This document shows, piece after piece, positions 35,200 through 46,503 of a stretch of 64,000 nucleotides of DNA. Both the position numbers and the translations under genes were made by a program. The stretch spans positions 312,261 through 376,260 of the forward strand of contig KN834800.1 of NCBI GenBank assembly GCA_000827265.1, written 5' to 3'. Positions within the stretch are counted from its first letter, which is position 1, and each line of letters begins with the position of its first letter. The stretch is from Collybiopsis luxurians FD-317 M1. Lineage: Eukaryota; Basidiomycota; Agaricomycetes; Agaricales; Omphalotaceae. Under the pieces are notes generated by a model that saw only the letters and a program-made list of their open reading frames with translations, searched no databases and was not told the DNA's origin.

Positions 35200-35365
35200 G
35201 ACTTGTCCGCCGGCTTGTCGATGTTCCTAAACTTGAGCTTTGCAAGTGAATTGCCTTGATGATACACTCGAGGATGCGAACGACGTAGACCACAGTCTCC
35301 CGGTGCATTGCGCTACACTTGAAATGAGCCCTGAAGAGTCATTGGTTTGCTGAGCGACGAATGTC
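35200..35365 (-). pseudogene. Fragment of the C1-kinase gene 3' exon
   Basis: Homologous to 46510-46680, the last exon (C1-domain end and Lys/Ser tail) of the kinase gene: shared GGGCGACTTGTCC, CACTCGAGGA and GAGCCCTGAAGAGTCATTGG. Numerous substitutions and small indels; no kinase part remains. Confidence 0.7.
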
Positions 35366-35484
35366 TCTCGAGAAACAGAATACATACATACTAAAGCTCA
35401 CAATCACAAATACATAAAGTACATACTCTGATGATTTCACCAACAAGAAGGGGTCATAAGATTAACCACGAATACAAAATCCAT

Positions 35485-37133
35485 TTATACATTCAATTTT
35501 TCACTCGCCAACTTTGCCCCCTTAACTCTAGCCGCAATCTTCTCAAATGCAACGTCCCTCGCAAAATCAGGATTCCCCCCGTGCTTCGGTTTGACATCAA
35601 TACTGAAAGGACTGAATCCACAATCATCCGTAGCTCCAAGCTGGTCAACTGGAATATACTTGCTCGCCTCTACCAAGCTCTCGCAAACCTGCTCTGGAGT
35701 CTCCACCGTCGGATTGAGCGGGCTAATCACCCCAATGAAAGCAACTTGTTTCACCCCATTGGCATCTTTCCGGATGTGTTTACCAATTTCTTGGTGGATC
35801 GCCGTACGAACGTCGGGGGTATGGGAGGCGAGTTGAATGAGGAAGTAGCCTGCATTGATCCTGAATAAGTGGGGAAGAAGAGAGTGGTAGGGGACTTCGA
35901 AAGAGTGGACAGAGTCGCAATCTCCGCCCGGGCAAGTGTGGACGCCAATGTTGACGCGTTCGGTGGGAGTAAAGCGATCGAGGACGCTAGACAGCACATT
36001 TAGGTGTTGGTCCCATTGCATTGAAACTCTGCTCGTCCACTTACCGGTTGTTCAAATCGACAAATATGTCGAGGAGGCTGGCGCCAGTCCAGGGATTACG
36101 AGGGTCGTTCTTCAAAGCAAGACGACCTAGCCGCCTTTCTGTCGACACGAACTCATCCAACAGCAACAGAGGACAAACCTTCAGTGAAATCAATAGAAAC
36201 CCTCTTCGCTCCGGCCGCAAAGCATCCCCTGATATCCTTTTCACACTAATAGTCGCATCTGCATTCAGCACACCACATCTCGGAGTAAAGGTGTGAAACA
36301 TAGGCATCTCTGACATACCTCGTTAACAATATCATTCATAAACTGTTCCTTCGGATACCCCGGCACTTCTTCAGTGAGAGGATAAAGCAAGTACATCATA
36401 CTGGGTGCAATGACCGCTTGTTTCATGGGATATCCTTTGCTCTGAGAAGCACTCTTTTTGAAATTCTGCCAGGCGAATGTGTTGTACCTTGAGGCAGATA
36501 CCATTAGTCTTAGTATTGCTATCCGCATAGCGGCGTGCATATACTTACTTGAAAGGACCCTTGACGATCCGGGGGAGTTGACGATGATGTCCATCATCGA
36601 AAATGGCCTACCAAAGAGATGAATCATAACTATCTCGGTATATGGCTACCGTACTCACGAAATACTGCCCGTCCCCCGCCAAATTGTCAGATATCCCTTT
36701 CCCATTGAGGGTGCTTCAAACGAATAAACAATCAAAATCCCATCATCAGGTGGAGACTAACAAACACCTACTCGACCAGAGGGTAGGTAGCAAACCTACC
36801 CAGTTGAACAGAGTCAGACTCATAACAATACCCAGACCAACACAGGGTAATCTACTCACGAACTAATTCTTTGCTCACCATCCGTGATATACGTCTCCCC
36901 AGTCTTCTGCATACGCGTCAACGAATCCTCCGCAGCTTTGTCCTGGGCCTTGACAAGTTCCTCTTTGCTAATCTTGCCAGAATCATAGTCTGCGAAGGCC
37001 TGTTGCAGATCTAGTGCAGCGAAACAAGTGAGCGAAAGAGGTAAGAATCCGAACCCCGAACTCTTTAAATAAGAGAGAGATACATACAAACGGGACGAGG
37101 AAGACTTCCTACAACTTCAGTTGGGATAGGCAT
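35485..37133 (-). CDS. MetE-like protein, tandem copy 4
   Basis: Same exon plan. Starts MPIPTEVVGSLPRPV (37133), ends LASEKLNV. Has HTCPGGDCDSVHS, GATDDCGFSPF and QVAFIGVISP. Later residues differ more in the middle exons (for example TAIHQEIGKHI for TSVYQEIGKHI). No break seen. Upstream it has a longer, more diverged version of the shared module, so it may be the oldest or least converted member. Confidence 0.82.
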
Positions 37134-37212
37134 GGTTAAAGTTTCGGTATGTGGCGGGCTGGCAAAGTTGTAAATTGTCTGAGACAAAGTTCTAGATTCG
37201 TCTTTTCTAAAT

Positions 37213-37400
37213 CCTATTTAAAGCCATACTGGAGTTTTCCAGTATAGGTAAAAATCATACATCGCACTCGCAGTCGTGCGGGCGGCGTCTACCACTCGCT
37301 CACACGGATATTTTCTGTGCAATTATCCGGGGTCGATCTGCTGCTGTTTTTCGCGCTTCTAGTGGCGAAGCTCCAGCCGAACAGTCAAGAATCCTGAAAA
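37213..37400 (-). promoter_or_regulatory. TATA-like element and diverged upstream module f (MetE-like 4)
   Basis: TTTAAATAGG on the minus strand (37213-37222) lies about 80 bases before the start. The module half CCAGTATAGG..ATCATACATCGCACT is split by an insertion, and only GAACAGTCAAGAATC remains of the second half. Confidence 0.45.
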
Positions 37401-38214
37401 TCGTTGGAGCCTTTACCTATTCCAGTTGAATCATCGAGTTCGAGGATAGGAAAAAGAAATAGCAACGGATAATTGCAAAGTATTTATCCGCGAGCAAAGG
37501 TATTACGCGTACAGACACCTGACGACTTCACCTCAAGTTTAAATGGGATGACAATTTTACCAAGTCCAATCTGGGTTCATACTGGCAGTGGTTATAGGTG
37601 ATAATGGAACAGCTTGTAGAGATCTGAAGGATATACAAAATAGCATCGGATGCTTGCAACCGAGTATAAGGAGAGAGAAGAGTATTGAAGTGCTGCGTCG
37701 AAGAGCTGACTCGTCATCACTGTAAAACTTTACATGAAAACTTGCTATGAATAAACGACAACCCCTAACTTGTCGCCCTTCTCAAACTCTCGACACAAAC
37801 AGCTGACAATCTCGCCTCAATGTCTTCCCCGAAAGAGTCATCCTCATGGTAAAGAAGGTCTCACGTATTGTAAGCCGGGCAAGACAGAATACCGTACTGG
37901 ATCTATCGTATCATGTGTGTGCGCGAAATGGATCGATATTTGTCAAAATCGGAATGTAGGTTCAATGAGGGGGATAAATAATTTAACCGAGCCCAACGTG
38001 AGTTCAAGATGGGAGTGGTCATAGGTCGTACGAGAACGGTAATAGAACAGCTTGTTAAGATCTGAAGGATATGCAGAAATAAATTTTTCAATCTGGGAGT
38101 ATATAATGGGAGAGAATCGGGAGGGAAGCGTACTGGGCGTCGCGTGAGGAAGTCGAACCGTCAATCAATATCGTCGTAAACTGTATCATGAGAGCTTGTT
38201 ATGCATCAGAACGT
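37401..38214. other. Degraded repeats downstream of the kinase pseudogene
   Basis: Non-coding. 37843-38080 matches the region 3' of the functional kinase (46080-46340): shared GAATACCGTACTGGATCTAT-type sequence and CCAACGTGAGTTCA. A shorter, more diverged version starts near 37560. So the duplicated block extends beyond the coding part. Confidence 0.55.
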
Positions 38215-39470
38215 TCATCTTGGAGAACTGGGCAACTTGTCCACTGACTTGTCATCCTTGCCAAACTTGAGCTTACCAAGCGGCGTGCTAGGTTGATAAT
38301 TCACTCGAGGACACGAAGGACGCAGACCACAAACGGAATTCATACTTGTCATTACATTCCAAAATAGGTTTTCACGGTCCAAACCGGTTGGAACAGATGT
38401 CGCGCTTGCTCACTATCGAAGCGCTCAGAAAGAACAAGTCGAACGGGTTCCATCTTATTAGAGGCTCTGCTCTCGGAGTATTAGGTGCTCCACTTGCGCC
38501 CTGCTTGGTTGGCTTCACGCCGGGTTTGAAATCGTGAACCGGTGAACGAGAAGGCTGGTGTAATTGCCGCCAAGGATCTAATGGCGGATTCGCCCTCGGT
38601 GGCAATTGCGCTCGCAATAACAGATCCGGCGGTAGGATCGAGGGAATCCTTTGAAAGAATAGAAGAGCGACCAAGAAAGTCCGAACCATTTCCACCACGA
38701 TGATAGCGAGGTTTGCAGAAGCGGGTAAGACTCGCGCAGATAGTACGAATGGAAGACTAGGAAGGAGGTTGGGTGCCGTCGGTAAAGAGGGTAGTATGAA
38801 CGCGAATAACAGTATTACTATACTCGGACAAGAGTCGTTTCCTGGAATTTACAATAAGCAGAATGAAAATAAGAGATATAGTCGGGTCTCACCTTCAGAC
38901 TATTAATCCCAGCGCCAGAAAGTCCCTTAACAGCTTCCATGAGTTCATCACTACTCGTTCTGCTAATTCTGATATCTTGGCCAATTCCAACTCCGAAGCT
39001 GTGAACGCTCAGCTGAGATGCTGGTCCTTTGTGACCTATCAGAAACTTGATACATGGAAATCTTCGCCCTCGTTGGGACGAGCAAGAATTTCGGCCTCAA
39101 AAATCCGGTATTTGACGAGTGGTAGGATCTGTGGTACAAGCACAAGTCAATCATGTCAGGAGGGGGATGGACTCCGAACTTGGTCTGTGTCGAGGGAAAA
39201 GGTTGAAGCAGCTCGTTTGAAATGACGGTCGTCTCCGAGTTTACGAGCAGCCATTTCGCATGGAATGATACCAACAAAAAGATAACGGTTAGAAGATGGA
39301 ATTCCTCAGAGACTAAGACGCCAGGGAAAGGCTTGATGTGATAGCACAGGTTACCGTTGTCGATGAACTCGGAGATGTCTGGATTAGGAGTATGAGAAAG
39401 ATCGACGAAAAGGACGGTGTTATAGTAACACTTACGCTCAAAGTATATGGCAACATCGATTCCAAGGTGA
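38215..39470 (-). pseudogene. Degenerate copy of the C1-domain protein kinase gene
   Basis: Colinear with 46504-48310 but damaged. The zinc-finger segment reads KRDICSNRFGPWKP (first Cys changed to Arg), next to PLIRWNPFDLFFLSASIVS. The last exon is fused to the previous one by a deletion near 38330. Within the kinase part the catalytic-loop region is deleted (near 39330). Frameshifts separate the remaining blocks. The duplicated segment lies 8 kb from its parent, with an NLR pseudogene between. Confidence 0.85.
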
Positions 39471-41813
39471 ATTTGCGCGTTAAATGTTGGATTCTGAAAA
39501 GTTTTGGTTGAAGGAGAACGAGTCCACCGTCGGTCCGGTTGAGTCTGTTGGCCCTAAAATCCGGGTCCCAAGATCCAAAATCGATTTTGCTCAGCGGGAC
39601 TATACGGGAAACCTAAACTTACTTCAAACGCTAATTATGCTTTACCACTGCCAACCAGCAGTCTGTTCTTACACCAATCATCGAGAAACTCGTGAGTATA
39701 ACTTTTTTCAAAGAATAACACGCTATCGAGTCCATCTTGTATCCTCGCTGTTACTTTCTCTTCCCCCCATCTTGCCTCTATCCAAGTCAAAAGTATGTAT
39801 GAACCTGTTATCGGAACGAGAGCCAGAGAACCGCACTCCGGTTTTGCTCGACTATGGCAGGAAGCTATTGATCGATACGTGCACACGACTCACCGCGATC
39901 TTAGCCAGCTCTCCTTCAGAGAACATACTTTGATGAATTGCGGCACCCCGGATGGAGTCGTCGAAATGCTCACTGATGAGGACGATGCCCTGAAGGAGTA
40001 CCGCGATGAAGATAGCAACTGGGGAAAATTTCGCGGGATGGTGAGCAGGATTATCGACTCTGTGTGGCAATTTGCCGAGCCCGTTGCCAATCTAGCCAAC
40101 GATGTAAGTCCTGATAACGCCTTTCCCTTCTCATGGAGCTTGTACCCTTATTAACAGGTGTTTCCCGGGTCGAAGATCATTTTTGTTGCATTCGATGTTT
40201 TGTTCAAAGTGCGCGCCTCAGATAGCCTTGCTTCACACGGGATGATCTTACAACTTATCTGAAGGCTGCGAAGGACGTAGGCGAAATCTATAACGGGCTC
40301 GAACAACTCTTTGAAGACCTCGGTAAAGCCCTCATCAGTATCAAAGAAGAACTTCAAGTGCTGAAAGAGATTACGCCGGAGTTTAGAGAAATACATCTCA
40401 ACATTCTAGGACTCTCTCTAGACGTCCTTGCGTTATCCACGAAGTTTGTCAAGGAGAAAGTATCGTCGGGCAGCAAGTTTAAGGATGGGTGGAGAGCCTT
40501 CAAGCAGAGTGTGAGTAAGTACTCATATTCGCAATAGGGAAACGACTCTTGTTTGACTGGAGTTCTTTTGGTCATGCGTTGCTAAAGGACTCGGATGTAA
40601 AGGATGCGCTGGAAAACCTCGAGAAGCTGATGAAAGATAAAGACAATATAAGAGGTGCATCCATGTTCAGGATGATTGGTGAGAATAAGGGACAGATTTC
40701 GGAATGTAGGACCAGCTTTATATTTATTTTCCTATTGAATCTGGCTCAGATTGTCATCTCCACAGTGCGTCTTGACGTGCACTCGGTAAAGAAGTCAGTC
40801 GTCACCGATCAAGGTAGGTTTAGACTTGAAAAGCGAATTTTCATGTTATGCAGCCTTAGTGGTTTACAGATATCAAGATGCTTAAGGACTGGCTTAAACC
40901 AGTGGAACAGGGACCAAAACATGACAAAGTTTGCTCTGCCCGAAATGGAAGTGCTGCAACAGGAGACTGGATTATTGAGAATCCTACTTTCATGCTTTGG
41001 CGGGAAGGCAAGAAGTCCGATCTGTGGATTCACAGCAAACGTATGTGGCTACATCTCTATGATTTCTTTGTTACCTCATCCTCATTCATGTTCCAGCGGG
41101 CAGCGGGAAGAGCGTAATATTGTTAGTTTCTTCCGTGGATACACAAGGTAGTCAAACTAACAACGAACTCAATTCCAGCTCTACTATCATTGACAAAATC
41201 AGGTCCCCTACATGTCTTCTTGCTTACTACTACTTTGATTTTCGTGCCTCTGAAACGGAAACAACTGCCGGCCAATTTCTTGCTTCCATTGTGTGGCAGT
41301 TGGCGCGCGGTTCAAACCACTGTTTCCGTCGTTTATTGGATTATCACTTACAGAACGGACTCAAGGATGACCCTCCAACCTATAGCCAATTTCTGGAATG
41401 TTTGTACTTCATGCTCGGCGACTTTGCAGATGTGTACATTGCAATAGATGCCTTGGATGAGTTTGCATCTGAGACATGGGAAAAAGAGATATTGCATATC
41501 TACCCATTGTTGGTCTTCACCTGCTTTTTACAAGTCGAAGAGAGGATGACATAGAGACATACTTTGAAGAACTCACTAAATTGAAAAGTTCCACATCTCA
41601 CACTCTCGAGTTACATGCTATAGCTGAGCAAAAGTGTGGCATTATTGATTACATCTCATTGGAGCTGCAGACTTTCCAACAAAGGAAAAGGTAGCCAGAG
41701 AAACTGGTACAAGAGGTGAAGGAAGAACTGGTTCAAAAATCAGATGGGATGTGAGTGTCTCTTTGATTTGTATTGTTAGCTTTTCTGCCCATCTTAGTTA
41801 ATATATCACTGCC

Positions 41814-42664
41814 ATCATCAGGAAAATGACCTAAAGCCCAGGCAAATATTGGAAGCCTGAGGGAGCCTGAGGACTCCCAGGAAATAGGCCAAATCCTAGG
41901 CTCTCTGAAAGATATCTGAGATATCCCTAGGAGTCCCTGAGGGCTTCCTAAGGACACCCTGGGGATCCCTGGGGATCTCTGGGACACAGGTATTTTAAAT
42001 AATACATATAACACAAAATTATATTTTAAATATATAGCTATGTAATAGTATTGTATAAATCCATAATAAAAACATTTATTTGGCTGCAGATTCACACAGG
42101 ATTGAGCTTTTAAAATAAATCACATGATGTGCTCACCGTGAGCTGTCTACAATCAAAATATGTTCACCCTTATTATAACTAATAGTATCCACACTATATA
42201 TGTATTTATAGGTTCTGTACTACACTGATATACTGTACTTGAGTATGTTAGGTTATTACAAAGCTTAAACTACTATACACTACTATATAATAGTGTACAA
42301 TTATGTATAATAACTGATAATAATCTATAGATATAGTAGTTAAATACAAAAAGTTAAGTTCAATACAATATGAGATAGAGTAGAATAATATATAGAATGA
42401 GGTATGGTAGAGTAAGAATAGAAAGAGATGAGAATATATAATATTATTTTGCATTTACATTTTAGAGCCCTCAGGATGCCTCAGGGATCTCCAGGGAAGC
42501 CTCAGGAATCCTCAGGGACCCTCAGGCAACCTGAGAGTGCTCAGGAATTGGGGGGTGTCCCTTGGCATCCTGGGTAGCCTAGATAACCTAGGACCCCTGA
42601 GAAGCCTAGGCCATCAGATAACAACCCATATGAGCCTGGGCTATAGGACCTTTTTCCTGATGAT
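41814..42664. mobile_element. Non-autonomous DNA transposon inside an NLR intron
   Basis: Imperfect terminal inverted repeats of about 38 bp. The left end has ATCATCAGGAAAA then AGCCCAGGC; the right end is the reverse complement (GCCTGGGCT..TTTTTCCTGATGAT). Between them are an AT-rich core (about 41995-42470) and, next to each end, clusters of the palindrome CCTNAGG (about four left, five right) plus CCTAGG and CCCTGGGG variants. No transposase is encoded. It lies within intron 41751-42666; the acceptor AG directly follows the right end. Confidence 0.8.
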
Positions 42665-43481
42665 AGGTTCCTCTGGGTGGTATTTCTAATTCATATTCTT
42701 CAGAAAAAACTGCCCCTCCAAGTCTCCAAAACACTTGCTACTTCTTCAAGTGTACTGGAGTCTTCACTTAGGGACACACTTAAATCACTTCCCAAAACAT
42801 TTGATGATACATTTTCCTGGATTCTACACCACAAGGTCATGGAAGGTGCAAATTATGCCTTCAGACTTATAGCATATGCATATAGGTAATTATCTCCCAA
42901 TGAACTTTCCCAAGTGGCCTCAGTACAGTGGGATGGTGATGGTTCTGCAACTGCATGTGATGACCTCACGCTTGTATTCTCCAATAGTGGGGAGAAGTAG
43001 AGCCTTTCATTCGGGGCCTTTGTTCAAGTTTCGTGGAAATCTTGGATGGTACTGCGGGACCTGATGAGCGCACTGTGCAGTTTGTGCACTTCTCGGCCAG
43101 GGAATACCTCTTATCCTCCAATATCCCCTCATTCCGCTTAGAGGAAACCTCTGCGCATATCACCATTGCCACTTTGTGCCTCGTCACCCTTCTATGTATC
43201 AACAGTCAGAACAACTATTTGCTCAACTTTAGAGCTTATGCTGCTGTATACTGGGACAGACATGTTCAAGTGTCTGGTGTCTTTGATGCTGTCGGTAACC
43301 TTGTGTTGCAGTTCTTGCAAGATCCCGCATGTTTTACAGCATGGATTCACTGGGCACAAAAATGGCGGGGCACTTATAATCTAGATATTGACACTACACC
43401 ACTTTATGTTGCTGCCTCTACGGGATTGTGTGGTCCATTGAAGACTCTTTTGCAGTCCCCTAGTGCCAATGTTTCCAGTCA

Positions 43482-45092
43482 ATGTGGCTATTTTGGAATG
43501 TACTCCATGCTGCTGCTGGAGGACATACAAGTGTCCTAACACTTCTTCTACAAATTGATCCTGGATTAAACATCAATGAACCCAGTCAAAAATCTGGGCA
43601 ATCAGTACTCCACATAGCAGCCCACTTTAATCATGTTGCAATTGCACAACTTCTGATTGATCATGGTGCAGATGTTGAAGCCTGCGATAAGCACAAGGCA
43701 ACCCCACTGCATGTCGCAGCAGAGGCTGGTAATGATGATATTTTGAAAATCTTTCCCAGCCCCCTGGAGTGCGAAACCTGCATTGATGATCAAGGGCGCA
43801 CGCCACTACATCTTGCTGCTCTTAACGGACACCTGAACGCCATTTGTGTCCTCCTAGAGCATCATGCAGATATTGAAGCCCGGGATAGTAAAGGGAGTAC
43901 ACCATTGCTTTGTGCAATTTGTGGTGTCCACCACGATGCTGTAGAACTTCTGCTCAAGAAGCATGCCAGTATTGCTGCTCAGGACTGCCTCAAAAAGACA
44001 TCATTGCACTGGGCAGTAGATGGAAGAAAGACGCAAGTAGTACACTTGCTGCTTCATCACCGAGCGGTCATCGAAGCACAAGATAATCTTGGACGTACTC
44101 CATTACATCATGCATCTATGAAGCTGGACCCGACTACTGTTCAACTTCTTCTTGAAAAGCATGCTAGAACTGATCGCGGCGACAACGAAGGATATACACC
44201 CTTGCACTTGGCAGTCATAAGTTATCGACCTCGTGCTAAAACTCGGCGTAAAAACATATCCGGGAGGCTTGTTAGAATTTGGAAGAGATCTAATAAGGTG
44301 GATGGACTCGCCGTATTCAAATTACTGCTTGCTCAAGGTGCATCTGCCACAACACGCGATGGAAATGGGTCTGATATATCCCACCTCGGCATGATGCCTC
44401 TTCCTCCACCAACCACAAATGTCAATATTCCAAACAACAGGGGAAAGACTGCATTACACTACGCTGCTGTTCTGGGATCTTTTGAGGCAGCCACCTGGCT
44501 TATACGGTATGGTGCAGATCTGTCGGTGAGGGATCATGAGCGCCAGTTCCCCTTGCACCACGTAGTAATGTCATCCAGGGATCCTGAGCGCGGGGTCGAG
44601 CCTTGGGATCGCCTTGACATGACTCGCCTCCTGCTTGAAAATGGAGCATGTGTTCCAGGACGCAGCTCAGAAGGATTTACAGCATTGCACGTTGCAGTAA
44701 TTCATGGCGATGGATCACTTACGCGCCTGCTTCTTGAGCATGGGGCCGATTTGCGTGAGGAGTATGTACCACATGGCAGTGGGTGGCAAATTGCATTCAG
44801 AGCTGTCAAAGCTCATACTCTGCGGTTGAAGTCAGATCGCCCTACCCTTTTTCTACATCTACTCTTCAAGCGGGGAGCAGAACAAGAACGAGCAGATGAA
44901 GTGATTCAAATGAAGGCAACAGTGGAGGAGTGGCTGAAAACTCGCAGAGCTGGCATTTTAGCTGAACGAACAAGCACAAATTTACATCGTTTAAGGAGAG
45001 TTCGTAGCCTTGACTTGATGGCACCATATGTGGATTCTGCTGTTGTCCAGATATGGCGGTGGGATCAAGGTAGGAAGGCCAGGTTGCACTGA
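43482..45092 (+). CDS. Ankyrin-repeat open frame (3' part of the NLR)
   Basis: A 536-codon open frame with about a dozen ankyrin repeats: VLHIAAHFNHVAIAQLLIDH, TPLHVAAEAGNDDILK, TPLHLAALNGHLNAICVLLE and so on to TALHVAVIHGDGSLTRLLLE. It starts at an ATG created after the frameshift near 43495 and stays open to TGA at 45092. It is the recognition half of the NLR above and could in principle be made as a separate ankyrin protein, but no promoter is evident. Confidence 0.5.
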   Translation: MWLFWNVLHAAAGGHTSVLTLLLQIDPGLNINEPSQKSGQSVLHIAAHFNHVAIAQLLIDHGADVEACDKHKATPLHVAAEAGNDDILKIFPSPLECETCIDDQGRTPLHLAALNGHLNAICVLLEHHADIEARDSKGSTPLLCAICGVHHDAVELLLKKHASIAAQDCLKKTSLHWAVDGRKTQVVHLLLHHRAVIEAQDNLGRTPLHHASMKLDPTTVQLLLEKHARTDRGDNEGYTPLHLAVISYRPRAKTRRKNISGRLVRIWKRSNKVDGLAVFKLLLAQGASATTRDGNGSDISHLGMMPLPPPTTNVNIPNNRGKTALHYAAVLGSFEAATWLIRYGADLSVRDHERQFPLHHVVMSSRDPERGVEPWDRLDMTRLLLENGACVPGRSSEGFTALHVAVIHGDGSLTRLLLEHGADLREEYVPHGSGWQIAFRAVKAHTLRLKSDRPTLFLHLLFKRGAEQERADEVIQMKATVEEWLKTRRAGILAERTSTNLHRLRRVRSLDLMAPYVDSAVVQIWRWDQGRKARLH

Positions 45093-46503
45093 TGGTAATA
45101 ATAGCCGTGTTCAGACTGCAGCCCGCGCGGGCTGGCCGCCAGAAGTTGGTGGATTTGCATGACCGCCAGTTGCCACTGGTTTATTAAGTAGATTGTTTTT
45201 CCGAAAATCAAACAGAAATAAAGCTTGAATTTCTTACTATCAGCATGAGCACCAAAAAGACTATAAGCAGCGAATGAGCGGCTTACATGCTTAATGGTTT
45301 TGATATATAGAGGGGGAGAAACATACTGGAACGTCAACTTTGGGGGAGTGATAAGTGGGCAGACAAGTCGTCCAGCTCTTCTCGGAGATGTCTGTTGCGG
45401 TTGTCATTCATAATGAAACAATTTACGATGATGACAATCCGTCTTCTTGACGCGAGCTTTCCAAGGGAATTGCTAGATTGATGATGGACTCTAGGACGCG
45501 AAGGATGCAGACCGCAATCTCTCAGTGCACTGTCGCCATACTTAACTTACTCGAGATGGGCCATGAACGTACAGTTAGTGCTCCGACGACTCGGCTTCAA
45601 ACGGCGCAGTGGGCTCCAGGTTGTATCGGCTCGGCTCCTCGGAGCTTGGGAACCGATAAAGCTCAAGCCATATTTCGCACTAAAATGAGAAATATGGAGT
45701 TCGGTACGTTACATTCCCAAAATGTATCTATATACCCGCAAGATTCCTTGATTCAGTGAAAATAGACGTATCGGCCCGGATAATTGATTCACCTAAAGTC
45801 CCTCGAATGCAGTCAACGGCTCAACCGTTCCAGGCTGTAGATGAGGCCTATGAGGCTCAGCGCTCAGCGTTTAACGTCCACCGGAGCGACAGCGAAGAAA
45901 TTGCTGTTTCGTCATCTCCGCCTCCTCAGTCGCCTCACCGCCAGCATCCGTAGCGACACGAGCTCGACGTTTCGCTAGCAGAAGCTTCTGCATAAAACAC
46001 AGTAACTGATGATCCGCGAGCAAAGACAAACACCTGACAACTTCGCCTCAAACTCATCCCCGAAAGAATCATCATCATCATCATGGTAAAGAAGAAAATA
46101 AGAGTACGGTCCTCATGTATCGTAAGCCAATCAAGGCAGAAATACCGTACTGGATCTAATATATCGTATCATTATGTGTGTGTGTGTGTGCGTGTGCGTA
46201 AACGGATCGATGTTCGTGAAAAAAACCGGTATGTGGGATGAATAACTTAACCAAGTCCAACGTGAGTTCATGATGGGGAGTGGTCGTAGGTCGTACAAGA
46301 ATGGTGATGGAACAGATCTGAAAGGATATGCAGAAATAATATAACGCATCGCAACAGAGTATTGTTGGATGCTTGAGGGGAATCAATCGTGGAGTATATA
46401 GTGGCAAGGAAGCGCGCTCAGGGGTGTCGCGTCAAGGAGACGAATCGTCAATCATCGTAAAATCGTATCATGAGAACTTGTGATGGATAAAAGGTCGCAA
46501 AAG
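45093..46503. other. Repeat-rich spacer between NLR pseudogene and kinase
   Basis: No intact gene. Contains a kinase 3'-exon fragment (below), a GT microsatellite near 46175-46198 and, from about 46030, the kinase 3' flank that was duplicated at 37.8 kb. Confidence 0.5.
45420..45570 (-). pseudogene. Second isolated fragment of the C1-kinase 3' exon
   Basis: Homologous to 46560-46660: GATGATGGACTCTAGGACGC, then CGAAGGATGCAGACCGCAAT and CTCTCAGTGCACTGTCGCC, with many substitutions. Only about 150 bases remain. Confidence 0.65.

Larger units (their letters stand above)
39795..45092 (+). pseudogene. NLR (STAND) gene: Goodbye-like domain, NACHT, ankyrin repeats; inactivated
   Basis: The N-terminal helical domain (LWQEAIDRYVHTTHRDLSQL; FVAFDVLFKAAKDVGEIYNG; LSLDVLALSTKFVKEKV) fits the fungal STAND Goodbye family. 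NACHT begins LWIHSK-PGSGKS (Walker A, split by an intron at 41041-41096), then AYYYFDFRASETETTAGQFL, Walker B YIAIDALDE and FTSRREDDIE. A winged-helix-like part (LSPNELSQVASVQWDGDG; VQFVHFSAREYLLSS) precedes ankyrin repeats. Lesions: a small frame-changing deletion near 41500; TAG where Trp is expected (41692-41694); TAA (42887-42889); TAG (42998-43000); a one-base loss near 43495. Family role: intracellular non-self recognition and cell-death signalling. The N-terminal exon joins near 40520 are uncertain. Confidence 0.8.
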
